From Haloterrigena sp. H1 (GTDB taxonomy: Archaea; Halobacteriota; Halobacteria; Halobacteriales; Natrialbaceae), in contig NZ_SMZK01000001.1 in NCBI RefSeq assembly GCF_005938085.1, positions 2,542,001 to 2,606,000 on the forward strand: a stretch of 64,000 bases of DNA, read 5' to 3'. Positions 38,992 through 47,491 of this stretch are shown in pieces; within the stretch, counting starts at the first letter, position 1, and each line of letters begins with the position of its first letter. A program made the translations under genes and the position numbers. Below the pieces are notes generated by a model that was not told where the DNA came from, made no database searches, and worked only from the letters and a program-made list of their open reading frames with translations.

Positions 38992-39163
38992 GTAAGACGC
39001 TGAAAGTCACGATCGGCGAAAACTTTATTGTCCAAGACAAACATCGACTTATTCGCGTAAGACGGACTGTCTTACACTCGTCGACAAGACGGAAAATCGC
39101 CCGAAGACGGGTGGTTTGAACGTAAGACACGCCGCGTCTGACAGGGGCGCGCCACCGTCTTAC
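38992..39163 (+). promoter_or_regulatory. Array of GTAAGAC/GTCTTAC boxes across the cdrS-ftsZ2 promoter
   Basis: GTAAGAC occurs at 38992, 39057 and 39122 (each 65 bp apart), and the inverse GTCTTAC at 39069 and 39157. The pair 39057-39075 is a perfect palindrome, GTAAGAC-N5-GTCTTAC. A looser one is at 39122-39142 (second arm GTCTGAC). Shorter AAGAC cores recur at 39034, 39086 and 39104. The perfect palindrome lies just after the expected transcription start. Such a dyad suits a ribbon-helix-helix dimer, so CdrL (or CdrS) is the obvious candidate binder. Confidence 0.6.
39017..39029 (+). promoter_or_regulatory. BRE/TATA of the cdrS-ftsZ2 operon
   Basis: CGAAAACTTTATT is a near-ideal haloarchaeal BRE plus TATA. 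It predicts a start near 39050-39055, giving a leader of about 130 nt that contains the GTAAGAC dyads. The long leader is unusual in haloarchaea. Confidence 0.65.
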
Positions 39164-39181
39164 CCAACGGGGAATACAACC

Positions 39182-39361
39182 ATGGAGCGTGTGACACTGC
39201 GAATCCCAAAGCAGCAGATCGAGGAAGTAGAGCAATTGGTCGACTCGGGCGAGTTCCCGAACCGGAGCGAGGCGATCCGGTCGGCCGTCCGTGAGATGAT
39301 CAACGAACAGGCGGACGGCCCCACCGAGCAGTCCGGCAAACGTAACTGGGCGAGGGTGTAA
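39182..39361 (+). CDS. cdrS: CdrS, short ribbon-helix-helix cell division regulator
   Basis: A 59-aa ribbon-helix-helix protein: strand [20 protein letters not shown], then [18 protein letters not shown]. It is the small regulator always found just before ftsZ2 in haloarchaea; in Haloferax and Halobacterium CdrS controls genes for division. Only 2 bp separate its stop from the ftsZ2 ATG, so the two are cotranscribed. A longer in-frame start upstream would run through the palindromic boxes and is rejected. Confidence 0.9.
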   Translation: MERVTLRIPKQQIEEVEQLVDSGEFPNRSEAIRSAVREMINEQADGPTEQSGKRNWARV

Positions 39362-39363
39362 CA

Positions 39364-40551
39364 ATGCAAGATATTGTCCAAGACGCCCTAGAGAACGCAG
39401 AAGAAGAGGCCCGAGAGATGGACGCCTCGATGGACGATGACGAGTTCGGGGACCCCCGAATCGTGATCGTCGGTTGTGGCGGTGCTGGCAACAACACCAT
39501 CAACCGGCTGTACAACATCGGCGTCGATGGCGCCGACACCGTCGCGATCAACACGAACAAACAGCACCTCAAGATGATCGAGGCCGACACGAAGATCCTC
39601 GTCGGCAAGTCGCTCACGAACGGACTCGGCGCTGGCGGCGACCCGTCGATGGGCGAGCGTGCGACCGAGATGGCCCAAGGCACGATCAAGGAGGTCCTCG
39701 GCGACGCGGACCTCGTGTTCGTGACCGCCGGGATGGGTGGTGGTACCGGCACGGGTGCCGCCCCCGTCGTCTCGAAGATCGCCAAAGAGCAGGGTGCGAT
39801 CGTCGTCGGCATGGTCTCGACGCCGTTTAACGTCGAGCGTGCCCGGACGGTCAAAGCCGAAGAGGGCTTGGAGAAACTGCGCGAGCAGGCAGACTCGATC
39901 ATCGTCCTCGACAACAACCGGCTGCTCGATTACGTCCCGAATCTCCCGATCGGCAAGGCGTTCTCGGTGATGGACCAGATCATCGCCGAAACCGTCAAAG
40001 GCATCTCGGAGACGATCACCCAGCCCTCGCTGATCAATCTGGACTACGCCGACATGTCCACGATCATGAACCAGGGTGGCGTCGCCGTCATGCTGGTCGG
40101 CGAGACTCAGGACAAGAACAAGACCGACGAGGTCGTCAAAGACGCGATGAACCACCCGCTGCTGGACGTCGACTACCGCGGCGCGTCGGGAGGACTCGTC
40201 CACATCACCGGCGGCCCCGACCTCACGCTAAAAGAGGCCGAGGGCATCGCCGACAACATCACCGAGCGTCTCGAGGCTAGCGCGAACGTCATCTGGGGAG
40301 CCCGCATTCAGGACAACTACAAGGGCAAGGTCCGCGTCATGGCGATCATGACCGGCGTCCAGAGTGCGCAGGTACTCGGCCCGACGACCCAGAAGCAGGC
40401 CGACAAGTCCCGTCAGAGCATCGAAGGCGTCAGCGATACCGACTTCGACGCGAGTAACCATATCGAGGACGGCGGCTCCCGACGCGGTGCTCACAGCGAC
40501 GGCGGCCGCAGCGAGGTCGAGCGACAGAACGGCGTCGACGTGATCCGGTAA
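39364..40551 (+). CDS. ftsZ2: Cell division protein FtsZ2
   Basis: A 395-aa tubulin-superfamily GTPase of the archaeal FtsZ2 class, which forms the mid-cell ring together with FtsZ1 and drives constriction. Visible features are [16 protein letters not shown] near residue 35, the tubulin signature [28 protein letters not shown] and the T7-loop region [11 protein letters not shown]. The N-terminal 30 residues are acidic, as in other haloarchaeal FtsZ2. The C-terminal tail (after about 345) is disordered and ends NGVDVIR. Assignment to FtsZ2 rather than FtsZ1 rests on the cdrS and ncsA neighbours as well as sequence. Confidence 0.95.
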   Translation: MQDIVQDALENAEEEAREMDASMDDDEFGDPRIVIVGCGGAGNNTINRLYNIGVDGADTVAINTNKQHLKMIEADTKILVGKSLTNGLGAGGDPSMGERATEMAQGTIKEVLGDADLVFVTAGMGGGTGTGAAPVVSKIAKEQGAIVVGMVSTPFNVERARTVKAEEGLEKLREQADSIIVLDNNRLLDYVPNLPIGKAFSVMDQIIAETVKGISETITQPSLINLDYADMSTIMNQGGVAVMLVGETQDKNKTDEVVKDAMNHPLLDVDYRGASGGLVHITGGPDLTLKEAEGIADNITERLEASANVIWGARIQDNYKGKVRVMAIMTGVQSAQVLGPTTQKQADKSRQSIEGVSDTDFDASNHIEDGGSRRGAHSDGGRSEVERQNGVDVIR

Positions 40552-40552
40552 C

Positions 40553-40603
40553 CCGCACGCGGCACCTGACACACCACCGCCGCACGCGGCACCTGACACA
40601 CCA
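40553..40603 (+). repeat. Two tandem copies of a 24-bp repeat after ftsZ2
   Basis: CCGCACGCGGCACCTGACAC followed by ACCA occurs at 40553-40576 and again at 40580-40603, with 3 bp between (27-bp period). The CCGC/GCGG part could fold back on itself. It begins 2 bp after the ftsZ2 stop codon. Confidence 0.8.
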
Positions 40604-40859
40604 TCGGATCTCCGACGACCCACCGTTCACCGGTCGGATCCGCTTTTTGCGCGACCTGATACCGAGACTCCCCGTATCAGCAGCGGCTGTATCGATCCAC
40701 CGACAGTCGGGCCGATGATGAACTCATCTTCGATACCTGCCGAGAGCCATGTTTACGGACGTATACAGGCGTGACTCGGTCATACCGTCTGTAGAATACT
40801 CGAGGACGAAGGCAGTGTGTCCGACAGCGCGTCACCCCCAGTGTTGGCGTTCCGATGAG
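40604..40859. other. Convergent intergenic region between ftsZ2 and ncsA
   Basis: About 250 bp with no gene seen. TTTTTGC at 40645 is a possible plus-strand terminator for the ftsZ2 transcript. Confidence 0.35.
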
Positions 40860-41819
40860 TTAAACGAGCGACTCGAGTAACGAACACTTCCGACAAACCT
40901 CGCGAGTGGTCGTCGAGCCACACTCGACACACTCCTGGAGGTCGGCCCCGTCGTCGCCGCTGAACTCGTCGGACAGGATGTTGGCCAGTTCCTCGTACCC
41001 CGAGAGAATCGAGTGACGCGTGCCGGGGTGGTTCTCCTCGAGTCCGTAGAGGAGTTGCTGGATCTCGCCGCGGTAGGCCTCGCTCGAGTGGGGACACTCC
41101 GTGATGTGGGCGGGGAGGTCATTGACGTGGGCGTAGAGCGCGACTTCCTTTTCCGGAACGTCGCGTAGCGGTTTCGCACGCGGGACGAACTCGTCTTGCT
41201 CGTCGCGTTCGGAGAGCGGGCCAAGGCTGGCGTCGAAGTGTTTCGCCATCTGCTCGACATCGCCCTCGAGGAAGTTCATCAGCGCCGACTGGGCCTCGTC
41301 GTCCAGATTGTGGCCCGTCAACAGAAGGTCGGCCTCGAGTTCGTCGGCGTATCTCGAGAGCAAGTCTCGGCGAAAGACCCCACAGTAGGCACAGGCGGCC
41401 ATGTTTTCGGGGTCGTCCTCGACGACGTCGTCCATTCGGACGCCGAACTCCTCCTCGTAGCTGACGACTTCGTGGCGGATGTCGAGGTCGTCAGTGAGGT
41501 CCACGCAGGCCTCGAGGCTTTTGTCGCGGTAGCCCTCGATCCCCTCGTGGATCGTCAGGCCGACGAGTTCGATGCGGGGATCCTCAGCAAAGGTGTCGTG
41601 GAGGATCTGCGTGAGGACGACGCTGTCTTTGCCCCCGGAGAGGCCGATCACCCAGGTCTGTGGGTTCTCGGGTGTCACGTCGTGTGGGACGAGATCGTCC
41701 CGGCGCACGCGGCGGCGAACCCGCTTTTCGACCGACTCGCGGAAGTGATCCGCACAGAGGTGTGCCCCGGAGTAGGCGGCGTGCATGATCGCCTCCTCGT
41801 CGCACCGGTTGCAGTCCAT
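40860..41819 (-). CDS. ncsA: tRNA 2-thiolation protein NcsA (Ncs6/CTU1 family)
   Basis: A 319-aa PP-loop ATPase that adenylates U34 of tRNA for 2-thiolation, taking sulfur from SAMP2 in haloarchaea. N-terminal zinc finger MDCNRCDEEAIMHAAYSG...CADHF; PP-loop IGLSGGKDSVVLTQIL; the central Cys motif AACAYCGVFRRDLL; GHNLDDEAQSALMN; C-terminal finger CVECGSTTTREVCRKC. The start at MDCNRCDEE is fixed by the first zinc finger. In Haloferax volcanii ncsA is also next to ftsZ2, so the linkage is conserved. Confidence 0.93.
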   Translation of the reverse strand: MDCNRCDEEAIMHAAYSGAHLCADHFRESVEKRVRRRVRRDDLVPHDVTPENPQTWVIGLSGGKDSVVLTQILHDTFAEDPRIELVGLTIHEGIEGYRDKSLEACVDLTDDLDIRHEVVSYEEEFGVRMDDVVEDDPENMAACAYCGVFRRDLLSRYADELEADLLLTGHNLDDEAQSALMNFLEGDVEQMAKHFDASLGPLSERDEQDEFVPRAKPLRDVPEKEVALYAHVNDLPAHITECPHSSEAYRGEIQQLLYGLEENHPGTRHSILSGYEELANILSDEFSGDDGADLQECVECGSTTTREVCRKCSLLESLV

Positions 41820-41905
41820 CGCGAAAGCGTTGCCGTCGGACGCGTATGTCCGTTTCGTCTCTCCGAGCCCAGCAACTGCCGGTAGGTCGAGCCGAGCGCC
41901 GGTCG

Positions 41906-42625
41906 TCAGGCGGGAACCGTCGGTCGCTCCTCGACGGCGTCGGACCCGTTCTCGAGGGCGTCGAGGACCAGATCGATGTACCGACCGCGGGCGGCAGTGG
42001 AGAACAGTTCGTGGCCGCCGTCGTAGAGGACGACGTGAGCGGCGGGGACGCGCTCGCCGATCGGCCGGAGGCTGATGACGGGATCGCGAAGCGAGCAGAA
42101 GACGACGGCGTCGTGGTCGATCGTCAGCAAGTCCTGCTGTGCGCGGCGGGTTTCCCGGACGAACGCCGGCGAGACCCACGAGGGCAGCGTCGCGAGCTGG
42201 TGGTCGGTCGCCCGCTCGCCCAGTGCCTCGCGGTCCATCCCGCCGACGGGCAGACACGGGAACGTGGTCGGCACCAGCGAGACCGCCTCGAGCACCGGTT
42301 CCGGGAACGTATCGCCGTAGCCCCACCACGGGCTCAGGTAGACGTGGTTGTCCGCGCCATCGAGGGCCTGCGCGATGAGCGCACCCGCGCTGTGGCCGAG
42401 CAACTGGTAGCCCTCGAGATCGCGGACGTACTCGGCGACCGGCTCGAGCCAGTCGGCTTTGAAATCGTCGATGTCCGTGGGGAGTTCGAACGCGTGAACC
42501 CGATAGCCGGCCTCGGTCAGCTGCCCGAGGAGCCAGCTGACGTTCTCGTGGGTCCAGCGGTTGCCCCAGCCCATGACGAAGACGAGGTCCTCGTCGCCGT
42601 CGTCGTTGAAGATCCGGTGTCGCAT
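41906..42625 (-). CDS. Alpha/beta hydrolase
   Basis: A 239-aa alpha/beta hydrolase. The nucleophile elbow is LLGHSAGALIAQAL; the acid is probably Asp in FCSLRDPVISLRPIG; the His is in LYDGGHELFSTAARG. The N-terminus MRHRIFNDDGDEDLVFVMG leads into an oxyanion region WGNRWTHENV. Could be an esterase or lipase-like enzyme; substrate is unknown. Same strand as ncsA, 86 bp upstream of it, possibly cotranscribed. Confidence 0.85.
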   Translation of the reverse strand: MRHRIFNDDGDEDLVFVMGWGNRWTHENVSWLLGQLTEAGYRVHAFELPTDIDDFKADWLEPVAEYVRDLEGYQLLGHSAGALIAQALDGADNHVYLSPWWGYGDTFPEPVLEAVSLVPTTFPCLPVGGMDREALGERATDHQLATLPSWVSPAFVRETRRAQQDLLTIDHDAVVFCSLRDPVISLRPIGERVPAAHVVLYDGGHELFSTAARGRYIDLVLDALENGSDAVEERPTVPA

Positions 42626-42817
42626 ACGGGCCCGTACATCGGGCGGTGGTAAAAATCTGCATGCGTGACACGATGGCAGCCAGCGGGGCGACGCCCGGGG
42701 CCGATGTGCCATCGATCATGACGGCACGACGCTCTCGTCGCCACTGACAGCCCACTCCCGGGCACGACGCCGAGAGACGGGAAACCGTTTTGCGACTCGA
42801 GCGCCCACCACCGCACG

Positions 42818-43507
42818 ATGAGTGGATTCGCCCGGGACGCGGCGGCCGACCGCCTCGAGCGACTGGTCGACACTGTCGAAGACGAGCGGCTACCGGTCCC
42901 CGTTCGCGAGGTGTGGGCTGTCGGCGACGTGGCGCTGGGGCTCGACCCCGTCGATCGATTGGATGTCTACCTCACGAAGGACATCCTCATGCGTGACGAC
43001 AGCGCGCCGGCGACTGCGAACGCAAGCGATGACGACGCGGACCCGGACAGCCAGTTTCACGAGTCTCACGGCATCGAGGGCGTCGGCAAGACCGTCCGAG
43101 CCGACTGGGCTCGCGAGTACCCCCACTATCTGCGAGCCAACGCCAACGGCCACGCTGCACCCGAGAAGTGTCTCGCCGCGCACCTCCTCGAGGACGACGA
43201 ACCCATCCACCTCGAGGTCTGTAACGCGCCGTTCGAGGACAACGTCACCCAGCGGCTCCGTGGCGCACAACTGCGTGAGGACTACACGCAGTTGCTCGAT
43301 CCCCGTGGGGTCTGTCTCTGGGCCGACGGCACCAGAAGCGACGACGCGTTCCGAAAACTCCGCGACAGCGAGTTGGCGCTGCCGACGCTGTCGCGCGCAC
43401 TCGAGATGCTCGGACTGGACGCAGACGAGGCCACGGACGCTGCCCGGGAACTGCACGCCTGGCGTGACCGACAAGACGGCGTGACCGTCCGTGGGGACGT
43501 CGTCTGA
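42818..43507 (+). CDS. Conserved haloarchaeal protein of unknown function
   Basis: A 229-aa soluble protein. It begins MSGFARDAAADRLERLVDTV; the segment VREVWAVGDVALGLDPVDRL then DVYLTKDIL looks like the core strand of a nucleotidyltransferase-like fold, but catalytic acids cannot be assigned. A linker (about 65-80) is rich in Ala and Asp. The second half contains APEKCLAAHLLEDDEP and HLEVCNAPFEDNVTQRLRG. I recall a haloarchaeal DUF (DUF7095) with this pattern but am not certain. Divergent from the hydrolase. Confidence 0.7.
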   Translation: MSGFARDAAADRLERLVDTVEDERLPVPVREVWAVGDVALGLDPVDRLDVYLTKDILMRDDSAPATANASDDDADPDSQFHESHGIEGVGKTVRADWAREYPHYLRANANGHAAPEKCLAAHLLEDDEPIHLEVCNAPFEDNVTQRLRGAQLREDYTQLLDPRGVCLWADGTRSDDAFRKLRDSELALPTLSRALEMLGLDADEATDAARELHAWRDRQDGVTVRGDVV

Positions 43508-43515
43508 CGCGGTCG

Positions 43516-43881
43516 TTATCCGTCGGCCTGCTGTATGTCTTCGACCGTCGATTGGACGGTCTCGAGTTGCGCCAGAAGTGTCGCAGAATCAATGAAAACC
43601 TGCTCTTCTCGTGGCTCGTAATCAGCGGCGTCGGTGCTGTCGAGTTTCGGCAGATGAACGTGGCGAAGCTCCATCGCGACGCTCTGCCGATCGGATACCT
43701 CGTCAGAGAGAGTCGAATCGCGCTCGATAACGAAGTCGATGAGATCCTCATGTGTCACGATATCCGCTTCCGTTTGCAACATATACCGACAGAGGAATCG
43801 ACGACGCGGGTCGCTCAAAACGTCGAACCACGCGTCGATCGAAGTAGATCCTTGATTCCCCTCCGCGTTCCGGTCAGACAT
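43516..43881 (-). CDS. DUF7344-type winged-helix protein
   Basis: A 121-aa member of the same small winged-helix group as 22826-23191: IDAWFDVLSDPRRRFLCRYM, THEDLIDFVIERDS, then AMELRHVHLPKLDSTDAADY and a helical tail ATLLAQLETVQSTVEDIQ. It faces the HTH_10 regulator across a shared AT-rich region, so the two may influence each other. The start MSDRNAEGNQGST is preferred over an upstream ATG because the TATA box CTATATAAATGG (near 43940) lies between them. Confidence 0.8.
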   Translation of the reverse strand: MSDRNAEGNQGSTSIDAWFDVLSDPRRRFLCRYMLQTEADIVTHEDLIDFVIERDSTLSDEVSDRQSVAMELRHVHLPKLDSTDAADYEPREEQVFIDSATLLAQLETVQSTVEDIQQADG

Positions 43882-43935
43882 TGTTCGATAATGGACTAGT
43901 CTGTCGGATAGTGATGTGGCGTAAGTATTCACGCC

Positions 43936-43966
43936 ATTTATATAGTCCATAATGATTATTGATTAG
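43936..43966. promoter_or_regulatory. Shared AT-rich promoter region of two divergent regulators
   Basis: CTATATAAATGG (minus) and AATGATTATTGATTAG (plus) lie within about 30 bp. The first suits the DUF7344 gene (about 30-nt leader), the second the HTH_10 gene. Confidence 0.45.
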
Positions 43967-44021
43967 GTGTGGACCAAAACGCGCAAAGGGGAGCGGGTCC
44001 GTAACGGTACCAACTATTAGT

Positions 44022-44684
44022 ATGCTACTCACAACGTTCCGGATCGACTATCCCATTCTACGAGAGGCATTATCACATGCACCCAACATCGAGATTACGT
44101 GGGAACGGTCAGACCTCATCGGGAATGGGACACATCGAATGCTCGTCTGGGTGGACGGTCCCGCGTTCGGTGCGTTCGAGACCGGCATCGAAGCGGACCC
44201 AACCCTCAAGCCGCCGGTTCGGGTTATCGAATTCGACGACCAACGGCTCTACCATCTCGAGTTGACCGCCGAGGGACGTCAAGCCAGCGTCTACCCGACA
44301 GTCGTCGAGATGGGGGCACTCCTCCAGAAGGCGATCGCGACTGCCGACGGGTGGGACATCCGCGCTGCGCTTCCGGACGAGGAGTCACTCGAGCAGTATC
44401 ACGATTTCTTTCGCGGCCACGGCTTCGATATCGAACTCAAGCAACTGTACGAAGACTGGAGGCCAAAACACAGCGCGCAGTCTCGATTCGGACTGACGGA
44501 CCGACAGCACGAAGTGCTCGTCGCCGCCGTCGACGAGGGGTATCTCGACATTCCGCGCTCGTGTTCGCTTGCCGAGCTCGGGACGCAGTTTGGCATTTCG
44601 TCGAACGCGGCGTCAGAACGGTTTCGTCGCGGCACCAAAACCCTCATCGAAAACACCGTGTACCCGAACGACACCCGGACGTAA
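44022..44684 (+). CDS. HTH_10 (bacterio-opsin activator-type) transcription regulator
   Basis: A 220-aa protein. The C-terminal 60 residues are the HTH_10 domain: FGLTDRQHEVLVAAVDEGYL, DIPRSCSLAELGTQFGISSN and AASERFRRGTKTLIENTV. The N-terminal 150 residues (MLLTTFRIDYPILREALSHA ...) form the domain that usually precedes it in haloarchaeal Bat-like proteins, presumably the sensing part. Target genes are unknown; the ABC-2 exporter directly downstream and convergent is one possibility. Confidence 0.85.
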   Translation: MLLTTFRIDYPILREALSHAPNIEITWERSDLIGNGTHRMLVWVDGPAFGAFETGIEADPTLKPPVRVIEFDDQRLYHLELTAEGRQASVYPTVVEMGALLQKAIATADGWDIRAALPDEESLEQYHDFFRGHGFDIELKQLYEDWRPKHSAQSRFGLTDRQHEVLVAAVDEGYLDIPRSCSLAELGTQFGISSNAASERFRRGTKTLIENTVYPNDTRT

Positions 44685-44700
44685 GTGAGCGCACTCGCAG

Positions 44701-45495
44701 TCAGGCGATATCAGTGCGAGTAAACCACAACTGCGCAGCGACGAAGAAGACGGCAGTCATCGCGACGAGGATACCCGCATCGGCGAGTTCGTACGTCCCC
44801 TCGAGCAAGATTTCGTTCGGATCGTAGTAGCGCATCGGTGCGATCGCGCCGACCGCCTCGGCGTCGGTCCCCGACAGCAACGACTCCGAGAGAAACAGCG
44901 CGAACGTCACGCCGAGGGCGACGCGCTGGGCGATGCCCGCCCGGTCGAAGACGACCGACGCGAGCAGCCCGATGCCCGCACAGGCAAACAGGTAGGGGAT
45001 CGAGAGCAGGTGAACCGCGAGTACGTCGGCGGCGGCGAGCGGTTCGTCGATCAGTCGTGCGCCGACGTAGACGACGACCGGCGGGATGACGTTCGCACCG
45101 ACGATCGGGACGGCCATCGCAACGAAGCGTTCACCGAGCAGCCGCCGGCGGGAGATCGGCAGCGACAACAGCACGTCCATCCGGCCGCGGTCGACATCGT
45201 CGGCGATCGTCCCCGCGGTGCTGTAAGCCAGATACAGGCCAAGCAGGATGATCCAGCCGAACGTGTAGAGTTCGAACGAGAGAAAGCCGCCGAGACTCGC
45301 CATCGTCTGCACCCCCATCACCTGCACGATCGGCTCGGGATACGCCGCGATGAGCTGATCCAGATCGACCTCGGTCTTGAACGACGGATACACCCAGATG
45401 ACCATCGCGGCGAGAGCGGACAATCCGATCGAGAGATAGAGGCTCCCGCGGATCCGACGGCGGCCGTCGTATCGCGTCAGTTCAAACACCGCCAT
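44701..45495 (-). CDS. ABC-2 type transporter permease
   Basis: A 264-aa membrane protein with six helices in the ABC-2 layout: SLYLSIGLSALAAMVIWVYP, FGWIILLGLYLAYSTAGTIA followed by the cytoplasmic block DDVDRGRMDVLLSLPISRRR, and further helices including LFACAGIGLLASVVFD. The block is the conserved site that contacts the ATPase. It overlaps the end of the ATPase gene by 14 bp. Function is export of an unknown substrate (drug, lipid or Na+). Confidence 0.88.
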   Translation of the reverse strand: MAVFELTRYDGRRRIRGSLYLSIGLSALAAMVIWVYPSFKTEVDLDQLIAAYPEPIVQVMGVQTMASLGGFLSFELYTFGWIILLGLYLAYSTAGTIADDVDRGRMDVLLSLPISRRRLLGERFVAMAVPIVGANVIPPVVVYVGARLIDEPLAAADVLAVHLLSIPYLFACAGIGLLASVVFDRAGIAQRVALGVTFALFLSESLLSGTDAEAVGAIAPMRYYDPNEILLEGTYELADAGILVAMTAVFFVAAQLWFTRTDIA

Positions 45496-46456
45496 CACCC
45501 CCTGTGTTCCCGGCAACCACGCGATCGGCCCCGTCGAACGTGCTGTCCCCGTCGACTGCCTCGTCATCATAAAACCGCATGAAGACCTCCTCGAGCGGCG
45601 CTTCCTCGACCGACAGATCGAGCAGTCGGTACTCCCGCAGTCGTTCGAGCAGGTCGTTGACGTCACCGGTGAACGTAAAGACGTACTCCGTTCCGTCGCT
45701 CGCGCCTGCGCTGGCGTCGGCCGTGAGCCCGTGGACGCCGTCGAGCTCGAGCGCCCGTCGGGGGATCGACTCCGCGGCGTGTACGCGAACGACCTTCCCG
45801 CTTCGATCGAGCAGCGATTCGACCGGCTCGACTGTGACGAGCCGACCGTCGCGGATGATCCCGACGCGGTCGCACAGCTTTCGGACCTCGCTCAAGATGT
45901 GCGAGGAGAAAAACACCGTCAGGCCGTCGTCGCGTTCGGCCCGGACGAACTCGTTGAATCGCTGTTGTAACAGCGGGTCGAGGCCGCTGGTCGGTTCATC
46001 GAGGATCACCAAGTCGGGATCGTGCATGAACGTCGCGACGAGCCCGAGCTTCTGGACGTTCCCACGCGAATACTCCCGGATCTCGCGGTCGAGTGGTGGA
46101 TCGAACAGGTCGAGTAACTCCTCGCTTCGCTCGTCGCCCTTGATCGAGGCGTGTAACTCGAGGACTTCCCGGCCGGTCGCCGTCTCGTCGAACGCCGGAT
46201 TGTCGGGGAGGTAGCCGAGCCGCTGTTTGGCCTCGAGCAGTTGTCCCTCGTCGGTGATCTCCTGGCCCAGCACTCGGGCCGTCCCCGCAGTCGGTGAGAG
46301 TAACCCGAGCAGCGTCCGGATCGTCGTCGTCTTCCCCGCACCGTTCGGGCCGAGGTAGCCGAAGATCTCGCCGCGCTCGACGTCGAAGGTAACGTCGTCG
46401 TTTGCGAGGACGTTGCCGTAATCTTTTGTCAGCCCCTCGAGTTCGATCGCGGCCAT
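45482..46456 (-). CDS. ABC transporter ATP-binding protein (DrrA/CcmA type)
   Basis: A 324-aa ATPase: Walker A GYLGPNGAGKTTTIRTLLGL, Q-loop LGYLPDNPAF, signature EYSRGNVQKLGLVATF (SRGNVQK in place of LSGGQ), Walker B LVILDEPTSGLDP and switch His FFSSHILSE. The C-terminal 100 residues are the extra domain common in ABC-2 exporters. It precedes and overlaps the permease gene, so the two form one exporter. Confidence 0.9.
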   Translation of the reverse strand: MAAIELEGLTKDYGNVLANDDVTFDVERGEIFGYLGPNGAGKTTTIRTLLGLLSPTAGTARVLGQEITDEGQLLEAKQRLGYLPDNPAFDETATGREVLELHASIKGDERSEELLDLFDPPLDREIREYSRGNVQKLGLVATFMHDPDLVILDEPTSGLDPLLQQRFNEFVRAERDDGLTVFFSSHILSEVRKLCDRVGIIRDGRLVTVEPVESLLDRSGKVVRVHAAESIPRRALELDGVHGLTADASAGASDGTEYVFTFTGDVNDLLERLREYRLLDLSVEEAPLEEVFMRFYDDEAVDGDSTFDGADRVVAGNTGGDGGV

Positions 46457-46640
46457 ACGCTCGATTCACGGGGAAGACATATCGGTGTGACGAGTACTTC
46501 CACGTCGCGAGATATTAGTCAGAAAAACGTCGGGGTCAGTGTCCGCTCACAGCATAACGCCCATCATCTGTTCGACAACGTACTGGTCGTCAATTTTGTA
46601 GTGGGCCTGTCGGATGGCCACAGCGTCTCGCCAGCAAGCG

Positions 46641-47444
46641 CTACGACTCCGGAGTCCGACCGACGGTCACGTGGAACGGAACGATCTCCTCGCGGCGGTA
46701 CTCGCGGGCTTGCATCTGCTCGATGACATCCCGCCCCATCTCACGCCACGACCCCCGGAGATCGTCGTATTCGCGTTCGGTCAGCGCACCCGAGAGCATC
46801 GTCTCCCGGTCGTCGGCCAGCCCGTCGCCGGTCGCCTTCCGACGAGCAGCCCGTAACGCGGCGTCGCTATACGGCGGTTCGACCGTCCGAACGTGGTCGT
46901 ACCGTCGGGTCGCGAGTACCTCGAGACCTGCGTCCTCGAACGCCTCGCTGGCGTCGGCCCCGAGCGCCACGTCCGTACTGACACCGTCGAGGTAGGCCCG
47001 CCGGGCACGGCGCTCGAGGGGGCCTTCAGCATCGACGCTCGAGTCGATCTCGACCGCGGCGTTGTCGGGCTCGACGGCCGCGACGAGGTCCCTCGAGACG
47101 CGGGCGAACTCGGCCAGCGCGGCCGCGGGCTCGGGCAGGTTGATCAGCAAGGCCTGACAGACGACGAGATCGAACGTTTCGTCGGGAAACGGCAGCTGAT
47201 AGGCATCACCAGCGACGGCAGGGACGTACTCGGCGGCGGCCGCGAGCAGGTCCGGATCGGCATCACAGCCGATCACCTCACCGGGCGACTCCGCCGCGAG
47301 GACGCGACTCAACTCGCCGGTGCCACAGCCCACGTCGAGGATCCGCTCGCGGGAGTCGAGGCCAAGCGGCTCGAGGGCGTCACGGGAGTCAGCCCACATC
47401 CCCTCGCGGGTCCGACTGAGATAGTCTTCGGAGAACTCGCGCAC
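46641..47444 (-). CDS. Class I SAM-dependent methyltransferase
   Basis: A 267-aa methyltransferase with the Rossmann-type SAM fold: motif I RILDVGCGTGELSRVL, motif II acid VIGCDADPDLL, motif IV FDLVVCQALLINL. The C-terminal 80 residues contain AALRAARRKATGDGLADDRE and EYDDLRGSWREMGRDV, perhaps for substrate recognition. Substrate is unknown; ubiquinone/menaquinone-type C-methyltransferases look similar. Monocistronic. Confidence 0.88.
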   Translation of the reverse strand: MREFSEDYLSRTREGMWADSRDALEPLGLDSRERILDVGCGTGELSRVLAAESPGEVIGCDADPDLLAAAAEYVPAVAGDAYQLPFPDETFDLVVCQALLINLPEPAAALAEFARVSRDLVAAVEPDNAAVEIDSSVDAEGPLERRARRAYLDGVSTDVALGADASEAFEDAGLEVLATRRYDHVRTVEPPYSDAALRAARRKATGDGLADDRETMLSGALTEREYDDLRGSWREMGRDVIEQMQAREYRREEIVPFHVTVGRTPES

Positions 47445-47491
47445 GGCCCACGGTAGCGGCGTCTCGAGTAAAAACGAGTCGATCTAGACCC

